This document shows positions 1 to 11,478 of a stretch of DNA of 64,000 nucleotides, one piece after another. A program made the translations under genes and the position numbers. Source of the stretch: Arcuatula senhousia (taxonomy: Eukaryota > Mollusca > Bivalvia > Mytilida > Mytilidae); assembly GCA_963971305.1 (NCBI GenBank), contig OZ020308.1:38841275-38905274 (forward strand), in the 5' to 3' direction. Under the pieces are notes generated by a model. The model was given only the letters and a program-made list of their open reading frames with translations, searched no databases and was not told where the DNA came from. The number at the start of each line of letters is the position of its first letter. The first letter of the stretch is position 1.

Positions 1-184
1 TGCATGTAATTGTATAGATGACTATTGTCATAAACTGTAAAAATATATATATTTTTGTAAATAAATGTAAACTTATAAGAGTATTTTTTTATATCATTGA
101 TAAAAGCAGATGGTGAAACTGTGACATGTGGTTCATTGCCTTTCCTTTGAGTTTATAGCTGGAAGATTTTTTTCACAGTTTTTA

Positions 185-460
185 TGTCGCCTGCAACGCG
201 TTGCAGAAGCGACATATAGGGGGTTACTTTGGCACCATCTGTCGTCTTGCTTCATAGTCGTCCTGCGGCGTCACAAAAATTTCTGTCACAGTTTTCTTGG
301 CAACCACATGTCACAACCTCTTGATATTTGGTATGTAGCTTCCTCCTTTGGTACTCTATGGTGTAAAGCGATTTTATGCCTGTAACTCATCTACTTCCTG
401 TTTACCGAATATTTTAAGACACAGGTGACATATGTCTTCCATGGAAGACCGCCATTCTAG
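185..460 (+). mobile_element. Pearl-type element family A, copy in unit 1
   Basis: The 5' end is a foldback: TGTCGC and GCGACA flank the palindrome CTGCAACGCGTTGCAG. Near the 3' end an inverted copy of the 5' terminus (AGGTGACATATG) is followed by the hairpin TCTTCCATGGAAGA and then by CCGCCATTCTAG before a T run. This is a single-module copy. Homologous copies are at 3553-3828, 6042-6317, 15640-15830 (minus) and 44673-45455. Confidence 0.8.
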
Positions 461-1219
461 TTTTTGCTAACTTGGGCCCAAACTGATTAAAATCTGCATG
501 TAAAGACAGTAGAGAACCAATGATTTAGCTGCTTTTAATCAGATTGACTTGGACCATTGTCATCACATAGTAGTGTCTGTAAATGTGTAAACATAATTTA
601 ATTGAATTTTTTTTATCATCAGGATATCTTGCATAAATTTTTTTCTTATTTTGTTCCATGGCTGCTGTTACTAGAAATAGAACATATCACATTATCCCTT
701 TGAAAGGAACTGTGTCTTTTTTTTACCAAAAAAAACATTGTATAAAGAAAATGCTGCTGCTTGCTTATATGTTAATTAACATGTCAAAAATAATTCTATA
801 ACCTGCCCAAAGGAGCTGACATTCTATTTCTCTGTAGTCTGATCTTCATGAAAATGTGTACATTCATTAAAGACAACATAATCTTAGCAATGTGCAATTT
901 AAACAAATATGTACGAAGTGAGCCATCAATTTCTTAGGAGACACAGTTGCTAGTTCCCCAATGAAGAAAAGGTCCGTGAAGAAAATTAATGTAGCTAGAG
1001 AAAAATCTGTTGCTTGCTTAAATTTTAAGCTCAAGCTTTACAATAGTTGCCATTGGGTCAGAAGTTGTCGGATGACCCCTTCTAAGAGTTATATCCCTTT
1101 TCAGGTCAAGATAATGTTTTTGTCACATCAACAAAGTATACTGGGGTAGGACATAGGTAATCTTGGAAGTCAACACAGCTTTTGAGAAAAAACAATATCT
1201 TTCACTGAAACGTTTTTTT

Positions 1220-2100
1220 AGCTTACCTAACCTGAAGGGTCATGTGAGCTATTGCCATCACTTGGCATCCGTCTTCATTATCCATCGTCATCGTGGTTAA
1301 CTTTTCTTTGAAAATCTTCTCCGCTGAAACTACTAAAGGGATTGCTTTGAAACTTTGCACACTTCATCTATGGGATGTCCTCTGCTAAGATTGCGCAAAT
1401 GGTGACTGCCGACCACAAAACATGGCCGCCGTTGCTAAAAATAAACAGGGGGGGTCAGACCCTAGTTTTTAGCCTATAAATCAAAAAGTTTAATAGATAG
1501 AAAATCTGAAGCAACCTTCCTTCTTCAGAATCAAAAGCTCTACGATAGTCTTCATTGGGTTGAAGTTGTCAGATGACCCTTTATTGGGGTTATGGCCCTT
1601 TTAAGGTCAAAATATCGTTCTTTCATGTTTTTGCCCTATAGAATGAAAACTATGGCAGATAGAGTAAAGTTGTTTCTTGCTTAAATGTTCGGCTCACCAA
1701 GCTCTACAAACGTCTCTTGGTTGGAAGTTGTCTGATGATCCCCAATATCGGTTATGGTCCTTTACAGGTCAAAAATAGCATTTTTTCAACTTTTTGCTCA
1801 ATAGAATGAAATCTATTGCAGATAGAGAAATGCTGTTGCTTGCTTAAATGTTCAGCTCATTACGCTCTACAAAAGTCTCCCTTGGGCCAAAGTTGTCAGA
1901 TGAGCCTAAAAGGGGGGGGGGTGGCCCTTTATAGGTCAAAAACAGCATTTTTTCAACTTTTGAAAACATATACAGATGGAGAAAAGCTTCTGCTTGCTTA
2001 AATGTTCAGCTCATTGAGCTTTACAAAAGTCTCCATTGTATCCAGAATTTCAGATGACCCCTTATAGGGCTTATGACCCTTTAATAGTTTTGCCATCACT
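1220..2100 (+). mobile_element. Pearl-type element family C, 3'-truncated, in array unit
   Basis: It begins agcttacctaacctgaaggg and gtgagctattgccatcactt, the 5' foldback of family C (best preserved at 47739). It continues through core modules carrying phrases such as gcagatagag, ttgcttgcttaaatgttcag and gttgtcagatgac. The 3' hairpin end is missing; at about 2110 the sequence changes to non-C DNA. Equivalent segments lie at 4593-5472 and 7098-7977. A partial module also precedes it at about 985-1145. Confidence 0.7.
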
Positions 2101-2516
2101 TAACGTTCATGAAAATAAATGAATCCACAGTATGCATTTTATTCCCAATCCATGACAATTGATGCTGCAAAAAATATATTTAATCAATAATTTTGATGAT
2201 ATTAATGGCCAAACGTAGAAAGTTTTCGTAAGTGTCCTCAGCAACTACCCATTAAAAGAAATCCTGCTTTTGTGGTTCAAATTGTCATGGTTGACCTTTA
2301 AAATCATTATGAAATGTTTTGTATGTATTTATAAAATTGAGAGAAATTTGAATTATATTTAGAACCAATGAAAAAAAACACAAATGTGTAGACCTTTTAA
2401 ATTGGAAATAAACTATTCCCTATGAATTTTTCAAATAAAAATCTGAAACCATTTTTACAAACTGGAAGAAATTTTATATATTCAACATGCATGTAATTGT
2501 TTAGATGACTATTGTC

Positions 2517-3400
2517 AAAATAACACAGCCACATGGTTTTCTAGTGTAGATTATATTATGAAAAAACTTAATATATGTTATAACCAAATGAAAAATTTAA
2601 GTGTTAATCAATTTATTAAACAAGTGAAAGATAAGCTACTGAATAGTTTTCAACAATTTTGGAAAGAATATAGAAATATGATTGCAAACTCTGAGCAAGG
2701 GAAACTTTATACATATTTTTCATTTAAAACTACATTTGGATTTGAAAAATACTTACATTTAAAAGATTTTAGATTTCGACAAGCTTTATGCAAGATCAGA
2801 ATAAGTGCACATCCCTTAAGGATAGAGACAGATAGATACTCAAAAAATTATATTGAAAGATCATTAAGAAAATGTCAATATTGTACAATGAATAAAACAG
2901 AGGACGAATTACATTTTATTATTGAATGTCCATTATATGCTGAATTTAGAGATATTTTTTCAAATAAGATTTTACATCATTGCAAAAACTATAATAATTT
3001 ACAAAACAATTTAAAATTTAATTGGATTTTTATACAAGAAGATTTAGATTTGCTCAGAGAGTTTGGAAATTATATATATCAAAGTCTTCAATTAAGAAGA
3101 ACATCAAATATTGTTGCATAACTTTATGTCACTTGTTTATAGCAAGATACGATTTATTTGTTCTATAATAATGTTCTCATAATAAATACATGCATATTTC
3201 ATACATGTAACTGTATCACTTTATGTACTACATGGCTCTGCCCCTGTCAAATTATCAAGTTGTTGTTATTAATAAATCTGTAATCTGTTATAATGTTATT
3301 TACTGTCACAAATTGTCATAATCACTTTTATGTAATTGTATGCTCTATTATAGGGCCCTTAATTGGAATAAAGCTATTTCTATTTCTATTTCTATTTCTA
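2517..3400 (+). mobile_element. 5'-truncated LINE (non-LTR retrotransposon) insertion
   Basis: About 884 bp interrupt array unit 1 exactly at the unit boundary that is intact before unit 3. The insert carries a reverse transcriptase C-terminal reading frame. It ends with tagggcccttaattggaataaagc and a run of four TATTTC/TTTCTA repeats, a simple-repeat tail typical of several LINE clades. A second copy of this 3' end, with a different tail, lies at 1950 bases before 43900 (see 41950-42023). No clear target duplication is visible beyond one or two bases. Confidence 0.8.
2558..3121 (+). pseudogene. LINE reverse transcriptase C-terminal fragment (zf-RVT-like)
   Basis: This is a 187-codon open frame inside the LINE insertion. 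The protein is rich in Lys, Asn and Phe and has a Cys-x2-Cys at about residues 108-111, followed by His and Cys in the segment LHFIIECPLYAEFRD. That spacing matches the zinc-knuckle-like C-terminal domain (zf-RVT) of non-LTR reverse transcriptases. The catalytic fingers, palm and endonuclease are absent, so this is the usual 5'-truncated dead copy. The first Met is only the first available codon, not a real start. The family is supported by the Cys pattern and simple-repeat tail; the clade is not resolved. Confidence 0.7.
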
Positions 3401-5886
3401 AACTGTAAAAATATATATATTTTTGTAAATAAATGTAAACTTATAAGAGTATTTTTTTATATCATTGATAAAAGCAGATGGTGAAACTGTGACATGTGGT
3501 TCATTGCCTTTCCTTTGAGTTTATAGCTGGAAGATTTTTTTCACAGTTTTTATGTCGCCTGCAACGCGTTGCAGAAGCGACATATAGGGGGTTACTTTGG
3601 CACCATCTGTAGTCTTGCTTCATCGTCGTCCTGCGGCGTCACAAAAATTTCTGTCACAGTTTTCTTGGCAACCACATGTCACAACCTCTTGACATTTGGT
3701 ATGTAGCTTCCTCCTTTGGTACTCTATGGTGTAAAGCGATTTTATGCCTGTAACTCATCTACTTCCTGTTTACCGAATTTTTTAAGACGCAGGTGACATA
3801 TGTCTTCCATGGAAGACCGCCATTCTAGTTTTTGCTAACTTGGGCCCAAACTGATTAAAATCTGCATGTAAAGACAGTAGAGAACAAATGATTTAGCTGC
3901 TTTTAATCAGATTGACTTGGACCATTGTCATCACATAGTAGTGTCTGTAAATGTGTAAACATAATTTAATTGAATTTTTTTTATCATCAGGATATCTTGC
4001 ATAAATTTTTTTCTTATTTTGTTCCATGGCTGCTGTTACTAGAAATAGAACATATCACATTATCCCTTTGAAAGGAACTGTGTCTTTTTGTTTTTACCAA
4101 AAAAAAAACATTGTATAAAGAAAATGCTGCTGCTTGCTTATATGTTAATTAACATGTCAAAAATAATTCTATAACCTGCCCAAAGGAGCTGACATTCTAT
4201 TTCTCTGTAGTCTGATCTTCATGAAAATGTGTACATTCATTAAAGACAACATAATCTTAGCAATGTGCAATTTAAACAAATATGTACGAAGTGAGCCATC
4301 AATTTCTTAGGAGACACAGTTGCTAGTTCCCCAATGAAGAAAAGGTCCGTGAAGAAAATTAATGTAGCTAGAGAAAAATCTGTTGCTTGCTTAAATTTTA
4401 AGCTCAAGCTTTACAATAGTTGCCATTGGGTCAGAAGTTGTCGGATGACCCCTTCTAAGAGTTATATCCCTTTTCAGGTCAAGATAATGTTTTTGTCACA
4501 TCAACAAAGTATACTGGGGTAGGACATAGGTAATCTTGGAAGTCAACACAGCTTTTGAGAAAAAACAATATCTTTCACTGAAACGTTTTTTTAGCTTACC
4601 TAACCTGAAGGGTCATGTGAGCTATTGCCATCACTTGGCATCCGTCTTCATTATCCATCGTCATCGTGGTTAACTTTTCTTTGAAAATCTTCTCCGCTGA
4701 AACTACTAAAGGGATTGCTTTGAAACTTTGCACACTTCATCTATGGGATGTCCTCTGCTAAGATTGCGCAAATGGTGACTGCCGACCAAAAAACATGGCC
4801 GCTGTTGCTAAAAATAAACAGGGGGGGTCAGACCCTAGTTTTTAGCCTATAAATCAAAAAGTTTAATAGATAGAAAATCTGAAGCAACCAACCTTCTTCA
4901 GAATCAAAAGCTCTACGATAGTCTTCATTGGGTTGAAGTTGTCAGATGACCCCTTATTGGGGTTATGGCCCTTTTAAGGTCAAGATATCGTTCTTTCATG
5001 TTTTTGCCCTATAGAATGAAAACTATGGCAGATAGAGTAAAGTTGTTTCTTGCTTAAATGTTCAGCTCACCAAGCTCTACAAAAGTCTCTTGGTTGGAAG
5101 TTGTCTGATGATCCCCAATATCGGTTATGGTCCTTTACAGGTCAAAAATAGCATTTTTTCAACTTTTTGCTCAATAGAATGAAATCTATTGCAGATAGAG
5201 AAATGCTGTTGCTTGCTTAAATGTTCAGCTCATTACGCTCTACAAAAGTCTCCCTTGGGCCAAAGTTGTCAGATGAGCCTAAAAGGGGGGGTGGCCCTTT
5301 ATAGGTCAAAAACAGCATTTTTTCAACTTTTGAAAACATATACAGATGGAGAAAAGCTTCTGCTTGCTTAAATGTTCAGCTCATTGAGCTTTACAAAAGT
5401 CTCCATTGTATCCAGGTTTTCAGATGACCCCTTATAGGGCTTATGACCCTTTAATAGTTTTGCCATCACTTAACGTTCATGAAAATAAATGAATCCACAG
5501 TATGCATTTTATTCCCAATCCATGACAATTGATGCTGCAAAAAATATATTTAATCAATAATTTTGATGATATTAATGGCCAAACGTAGAAAGTTTTCGTA
5601 AGTTTCCTCAGCAACTACCCATTAAAAGAAATCCTGCTTTTGTGGTTCAAATTGTCATGGTTGACCTTTAAAATCATTATGAAATGTTTTGTATGTATTT
5701 ATAAAATTGAGAGAAATTTGAATTATATTTAGAACCAATGAAAAAAACACAAATGTGTAGACCTTTTAAATTGGAAATAAACTATTCCCTATGATTTTTT
5801 CAAATAAAAATCTGAAACCATTTTTACAAACTGGAAGAAATTTTATATATTTAACATGCATGTAATTGTATAGATGACTATTGTCA
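3401..5886. repeat. Tandem array, unit 2
   Basis: Uninterrupted second copy, about 2486 bp and nearly identical to unit 1 apart from point changes and small homopolymer shifts. It contains family A at 3553-3828 and family C modules at 4593-5472. It shares with unit 1, but not unit 3, the absence of a 14-base segment just after the family A end, so units 1 and 2 appear to be the closer pair. Confidence 0.93.
3553..3828 (+). mobile_element. Pearl-type element family A, copy in unit 2
   Basis: Same structure as 185-460, with foldback 5' end, 3' hairpin TCTTCCATGGAAGA and terminal CTAG at 3825-3828. It differs from the unit 1 copy by only a few substitutions, consistent with duplication of the whole unit rather than independent insertion. 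Confidence 0.8.
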
Positions 5887-7980
5887 TAAACTGTAAAAAT
5901 ATATATATTTTTGTAAATAAATGTAAACTTATAAGAGTATTTTTTTATATCATTGATAAAAGCAGATGGTGAAACTGTGACATGTGGTTCATTGCCCTTT
6001 CCTTTGAGTTTATAGCTGGAAGATTTTTTTCACAGTTTTTATGTCGCCTGCAACGCGTTGCAGAAGCGACATATAGGGGGTTACTTTGGCACCATCTGTC
6101 GTCTTGCTTCATCGTCGTCCTGCGGCGTCACAAAAATTTCTGTCACAGTTTTCTTGGCAACCACATGTCACAATCTCTTGATATTTGGTATGTAGCTTCC
6201 TCCTTTGGTACTCTATGGTGTAAAGCGATTTTATGCCTGTAACTCATCTACTTCCTGTTTACCGAATATTTTAAGACGCAGGTGACATATGTCTTCCATG
6301 GAAGACCGCCATTCTAGTTTTTGGTTGTAGCTCTTTTTTGCTAACTTGGGCCCAAACTGATTAAAATCTGCATGTAAAGACAGTAGAGAACAAATGATTT
6401 AGCTGCTTTTAATCAGATTGACTTGGACCATTGTCATCACATAGTAGTGTCTGTAAATGTGTAAACATAATTTAATTGAATTTTTTTTATCATCAGGATA
6501 TCTTGCATAAATTTTTTTCTTATTTTGTTCCATGGCTGCTGTTACTAGAGATAGAACATATCACATTATCCCTTTGAAAGGAACTGTGTCTTTTTGTTTT
6601 TACCAAAAAAAAACATTGTATAAAGAAAATGCTGCTGCTTGCTTATATGTTAATTAACATGTCAAAAATAATTCTATAACCTGCCCAAAGGAGCTGACAT
6701 TCTATTTCTCTGTAGTCTGATCTTCATGAAAATGTGTACATTCATTAAAGACAACATAATCTTAGCAATGTGCAATTTAAACAAATATGTACGAAGTGAG
6801 CCATCAATTTCTTAGGAGACACAGTTGCTAGTTCCCCAATGAAGAAAAGGTCCGTGAAGAAAATTAATGTAGCTAGAAAAAAATCTGTTGCTTGCTTAAA
6901 TTTTAAGCTCAAGCTTTACAATAGTTGCCATTGGGTCAGAAGTTGTCGGATGACCCCTTCTAAGAGTTATATCCCTTTTCAGGTCAAGATAATGTTTTTG
7001 TCACATCAACAAAGTATACTGGGGTAGGACATAGGTAATCTTGGAAGTCAACACAGCTTTTGAGAAAAAACAATATCTTTCACTGAAACGTTTTTTTAGC
7101 TTACCTAACCTGAAGGGTCATGTGAGCTATTGCCATCACTTGGCATCCGTCTTCATTATCCATCGTCATCGTGGTTAACTTTTCTTTGAAAATCTTCTCC
7201 GCTGAAACTACTAAAGGGATTGCTTTGAAACTTTGCACACTTCATCTATGGGATGTCCTCTGCTAAGATTGCGCAAATGGTGACTGCCGACCAAAAAACA
7301 TGGCCGCCGTTGCTAAAAATAAACAGGGGGGTCAGACCCTAGTTTTTAGCTATAAATCAAAAAGTTTAATAGATAGAAAATCTGAAGCAACCTTCCTTCT
7401 TCAGAATCAAAAGCTCTACGATAGTCTTCATTGGGTTGAAGTTGTCAGATGACCCCTTATTGGGGTTATGGCCCTTTTAAGGTCAAAATATCGTTCTTTC
7501 ATGTTTTTGCCCCATAGAATGAAAACCATGGCAGATAGAGTAAAGTTGTTTCTTGCTTAAATGTTCAGCTCACCAAGCTCTACAAAAGTCTCTTGGTTGG
7601 AAGTTGTCTGATGATCCCCAATATCGGTTATGGTCCTTTACAGGTCAAAAATAGCATTTTTTCAACTTTTTGCTCATTAGAATGAAATCTATTGCAGATA
7701 GAGAAATGCTGTTGCTTGCTTAAATGTTCAGCTCATTACGCTCTACAAAAGTCTCCCTTGGGCCAAAGTTGTCAGATGAGCCTAAAAGGGGGGGGGGGTG
7801 GCCCTTTATAGGTCAAAAACAGCATTTTTTTCAACTTTTGAAAACATATACAGATGGAGAAAAGCTTCTGCTTGCTTAAATGTTCAGCTCATTGAGCTTT
7901 ACAAAAGTCTCCATTGTATCCAGGTTTTCAGATGACCCCTTATAGGGCTTATGACCCTTTAATAGTTTTGCCATCACTTA
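5887..7980. repeat. Tandem array, unit 3 (incomplete)
   Basis: Third copy, matching units 1 and 2 until about 7981. There gccatcacttaacgt continues into a CCGTCGTC-rich family C 5' region instead of the 410-bp tail present in the other units. The breakpoint therefore lies inside family C sequence. It has a 14-base segment after the family A end that units 1 and 2 lack. Confidence 0.9.
6042..6317 (+). mobile_element. Pearl-type element family A, copy in unit 3
   Basis: Foldback 5' end at 6042, 3' hairpin TCTTCCATGGAAGA and terminal CTAG at 6314-6317, as in the two sister copies. Confidence 0.8.
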
Positions 7981-8587
7981 ACGTCCGTCGTCTGTCGTCC
8001 GTCGTCTGTCATTCAACTTTTCAAAAATCTTCTACTCTGAAACCACTTGGCCAAATGAAATGAAACTTGGTTGGGTTGTTCTGTAGTATGTGGTCTACAA
8101 AATCATCGTTCGAAATTTTGATTCAACAAAAAACATGGCCGCCATGGCTAAAAATAGAACATAAGGGTAAATTGCTGTTTTTTTGCAAATTGCTCAAAAA
8201 TGGTAACAGATTATATAATTCTGTTTGGGTAATAATGATCAGCACATCAAGATATACCTGCCCTGAGGTTTTGAAGAAGATCTGATAATGGTTGTAGGAG
8301 TTATTGCCCTTTTTCTTTTTTTTTTTTTCAAATTTGGCTTTTTTTTAGACTAATATCTTGAAAACTATACAAGATATTTTAAAAATTTGAATTGCATATG
8401 GTTAAGCACATAAGGATCTAAAAATTATGTAATGGGGTCAAAGTTGTAAGACCTTTCTTGATAGGTGTTGTTTCCCTTAGAATATTAAAATTGATAATTC
8501 CACCGAGTAGCAGTCCTTTGTTAAAATATCCAGCTTATAAGTATCATCGAATACAAGGTGAGCGATTCAGGCTCCTGGAAGCCTCTA
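7981..8587 (+). mobile_element. Pearl-type element family C, short copy
   Basis: Starts in a CCGTCGTCTGTC microsatellite and runs through a core module (ctctgaaaccacttggcc, tgaaacttggttggg, aacatggccgccatggc). It ends with caaggtgagcgattcag, the hairpin GGCTCCTGGAAGCC and CTAGTTT. The first ~40 bases of the 5' foldback are missing, replaced by the junction with array unit 3. Confidence 0.7.
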
Positions 8588-9068
8588 GTTTACATGTTTT
8601 AGGCCTATGGAATAAAAACTGTTGCAGATAGAGAAAATCTGTTGCTTGCTTAAACCCTCCGCTCACTGAGCTCTACTAAAGTCTCCATAGGGTCAAAGTT
8701 GTCAGATGAACCCTTATAGGGTTTATTGGCCTTTAAAGGTGAAAAATAGCATTTTTTTTCATGTTTTTGGCCCATAGAATGATAATCATTGCAGGAAGAG
8801 AAAAGATATTGCTTGCTTAAACCCTCAAATCAGTTCTTCAAAAATATTCATGACATTCATTAGGGTGAGGCTGACAGATGACTTCTTATAAAAGTTATGA
8901 ACCTAATTGTTAAGTTTTGGTGTTTGACTTAATTGCAGATTAAACCTATAAAAGATTAAGAAAAGCCTTTGTTTGCTTAAATGTTTTTTCCCCTTCATGC
9001 CCCCAAAATATTCTCTTTCCATCAGTAATCAACGTCAGGTGGGCGATACAGGCTCCTGGGAGCCTCTT
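8588..9068 (+). mobile_element. Pearl-type element family C, 3' portion
   Basis: Degenerate core modules (gcagatagag, ttgcttgcttaaaccctc, gttgtcagatga) followed by a complete 3' end: caggtgggcgatacag, the hairpin GGCTCCTGGGAGCC and CTTGT. It directly abuts the preceding element, suggesting nested or tandem insertion or unequal exchange between cores. 9069-9309 holds a degenerate AT-rich stretch with no gene. Confidence 0.65.
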
Positions 9069-9685
9069 GTCTGATAAATAGACTATGTAGGTCCTATGTT
9101 GACAAAACTTATGTTCGTCCGTATGTTTGAATTTCTGTCAAACTTTTCTCAATAAACGTACATGAGAAAAGCTTGAAATCTAGTAGGTTTGTTAAGAATG
9201 GTGAACTGTATGATAAAAGCGACTTTCAGACCTATTGGGCGTCGATTTTCTGTTTGGGACGGGGCCGATATGAAAATTTCTGTAAAATTTCCGTCAATCT
9301 TTTCTCGTCCCGCGCGGGGCACGGGTGGCGAATAGGCCCGCAGCAGAACCTAGCTTGTCGTAAGAGGCGACTAAGGGTCTTGGGATTCTCACGTCGGGTC
9401 AGTGCTCAGCCCACAGAGCGACCAAGTGTGTACCCTAGGTGGCTGAATAGGGTGGCCCTCGTCCGCGGGGGTGGTCAGATCAATAATACGGAAACCCTGG
9501 CCGCCGACCATATTGGGCCAACGTGTGTGGAGAGTGCCACGCTCCATGCACGAAAAAGACCCCTTTGTGGACCGCCAAGTAGTGCACCACATAGGCAAAA
9601 TTGTCCGCCCTACCCACCTCTCCCTTTTTCCCGTGGTTCTTCAAAATTTACCGGTCCTTTGTTTCCCACCACAACACATATTTCA

Positions 9686-10649
9686 TTAAGGTTAGTGAGG
9701 ACACCTGACCCCAAAAATAATGCCGAATTTAAAATGTCCAATTTTTTTAAATATTAGTATTAGGTATATACTTTATCTTGTGTAAAAATATTGGACCCCC
9801 TTTCCAGGCTTGTTTTCCCAAAAATTAGGCTCAAAGTTTTCCCAAATTACTATAGATTATATAGGAAAGGCCAAATAATTAGCATAAAAATTTGTCGCAG
9901 AAAAAATCCACGAATTTAAATTTCAATTTTATTTGATAAAAATCAATGAAATACAATATATTTTGAAATAATACAATAAAAATTGGGGGTCACCAGCTTA
10001 CTTTTCTGTCTACAATACAAATCTTTGTAATTTTTTGGTCATTTTTTCATGTGGATTATCTCCCTTGTTTTATTTGAAAAAATTATTTATGAAGGAATGT
10101 TTGTTTTATTTTTGTTAAAATTGATTTATTTTGATTAAGTTTTATTAAATGAAATCATTTAAGGATGTTCGCTACTATTATTGAAAATAAATAGGTTTCA
10201 AATTTGATGCCTTAAATGAAAAGATAATAGTAAAAGGTATAAAATAAGCAAAAAAAATTGATAGGTTCATGACCTCGTTTTCAAGATAATTGACGTTAAA
10301 GTTTTGGTGGGAAAAGGATTTCTCTGACTTTTTCATAGGTTTAGCATTAGCACTAATTAGCTGTTAAAACCCATGACAGAATAAATAGGATTCGATAAAA
10401 CTTTGTCTATAACCTCTTTATGACATATTAAAGACATTAATAACAAGAAAATAGGGGGTTCGTGGGCAAAAATTTTAACCCTATTTTGATGGTAAAATCC
10501 AGAGGATTCCGATAAAATGACAGAAATACCAAAACAAGACCAGCGAGCATCCTTAACACAAGTTTCAAGGCATTTGTGACATTTGCACCTTTTTTTTTTG
10601 CATGTTTAGCTGTTTTTGGTCACATGACTGGTGTCCTCACTAACCTTAA
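9686..10649. mobile_element. TTAA-flanked inverted-repeat element D, copy 1
   Basis: Both ends carry the same 20-base inverted sequence, TTAAGGTTAGTGAGGACACC, with TTAA at the outer edge. The interior is AT-rich and non-coding. TTAA target use is typical of piggyBac-type transposition, so this fits a piggyBac-like MITE. It has a second TTAA element inside (10159-10556). An inverted homologue at 22929-23904 lacks that inner element. Confidence 0.85.
10159..10556. mobile_element. TTAA-flanked element H nested in element D
   Basis: A 398-bp element with ends TTAAGGATGTTCGCT and AGCGAGCATCCTTAA (15-base inverted repeats, one mismatch). The homologous position in the other D copy (near 23027-23034, opposite strand) reads straight through with a single TTAA, so the pair shows the filled and empty site directly. 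Confidence 0.85.
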
Positions 10650-10722
10650 TACCCATCATTTCATGTTCAGCGCCTGTCAATAACCTACTATATAGCGTTG
10701 CACGGGCCTAAAACACCAACTC

Positions 10723-11478
10723 ACTCACTTAATCTTTTCTCAGAAACCGTACATGTAAAATTTTGTAGGTGGTTTAAAATCACAAAGTATACGTCTTTAG
10801 CGATTTTTCAAACCTGCTAGATTTATACTTCCTGTCCCACAGAAAACTTTCTTCTTTTTATCCCAATCTACGAATATAGGAGGCATACAATCCCAAATCA
10901 GGTTTACCTACAGGTTTGTTTATCATGAAGAAAGCTTGGTATCATCATGAAACTTTGTACACATAAACATCAGGGCATTAACAAACAAAAATCTGTCAAA
11001 ATAGCCTGATTTCGTTTAACGAGTTTCGCTCATTTTTTCTCCTCTGAGAAATTCTTCTGAACGACTATATTTACAGTTAAATACATTCTATATATATCGA
11101 AGCATTTTGACGTAGTTTGGCTAAATGTGAACGGTTTTTTTTTCTTACCACTGTTAAACATGAAGCAGATGTAATTCACCGTTAATTATTTCATATGAAG
11201 TGGCACTCGAATGAAGATGTCAAAAGGCAAATCCAGCTTTGTGTTTTAGACCATGCTTTGAATCAACACAGAATAATTTTCAAGTTTTATTGATTTGAAA
11301 TTCATATTTTCTTATGTCAGTTTGAAGAAAAACAATATAATCGCCATCACAAGCCAGGAGTGTTCATTTCACAGCAAGCATTAAGTAAATGTGCAAAAAA
11401 AAAACACAAAAGCATGCAAGTGTTAAATTTTCTTAAAAGTTTCTAAAAGTTGCATGGTCGTACTGTTTCCTTTTTCAA
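10723..11478. other. Gene-free stretch downstream of the TRIM gene
   Basis: No gene is seen. On the minus strand an AATAAA-type signal (TTTATT at 11286-11291) lies about 190 bp beyond the TRIM stop codon and is a candidate polyadenylation signal. The rest is AT-rich with weak traces of degenerate repeats. Confidence 0.4.

Larger units (their letters stand above)
31..2516. repeat. Tandem array, unit 1 (~2.49 kb)
   Basis: First complete copy of a ~2.49 kb direct repeat. The boundary phrase (gactattgtca followed by taaactgtaaaaatatat) ends at 30, ends again at 2516 and recurs at 5876-5895. Bases 1-30 match the end of a unit, so the array runs off the left edge. Each unit holds a short pearl-type element (185-460 here), about 500 bp of AT-rich DNA, and truncated core modules of a second pearl-type family (about 980-2100). 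No convincing gene is present; the short open frames repeat in every copy and lie inside the element modules. Confidence 0.93.
9310..10722 (+). repeat. GC-rich SINE-like repeat, split by a DNA element
   Basis: Two pieces, 9310-9685 and 10650-10722, read as one repeat once the TTAA element between them is removed. The first is strikingly GC-rich for the window (cgcgcggggcacgggtgg, gtcgtaagaggcgactaagg). The second ends gcgttgcacgggcc ... caccaactcactcactta, a TCAC-type simple tail. TGGCGAATAGG near the start fits an RNA polymerase III A-box consensus, but no B-box is clear. The open frames across it (up to 194 codons) look fortuitous. A tRNA-derived retroposon is the best guess; the family is not identified. 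Confidence 0.45.

Noticed and set aside
961..1149. 62-codon frame repeated in all three array units
   Set aside because: Its conservation follows from duplication of the unit; it lies within family C core modules and reads through their repeated phrases.
9173..9757. 194-codon open frame through a GC-rich patch, with overlapping frames on both strands
   Set aside because: The whole patch is repeat-like and GC-rich, which makes long open frames likely on any strand. No domain, splice or start context is visible.
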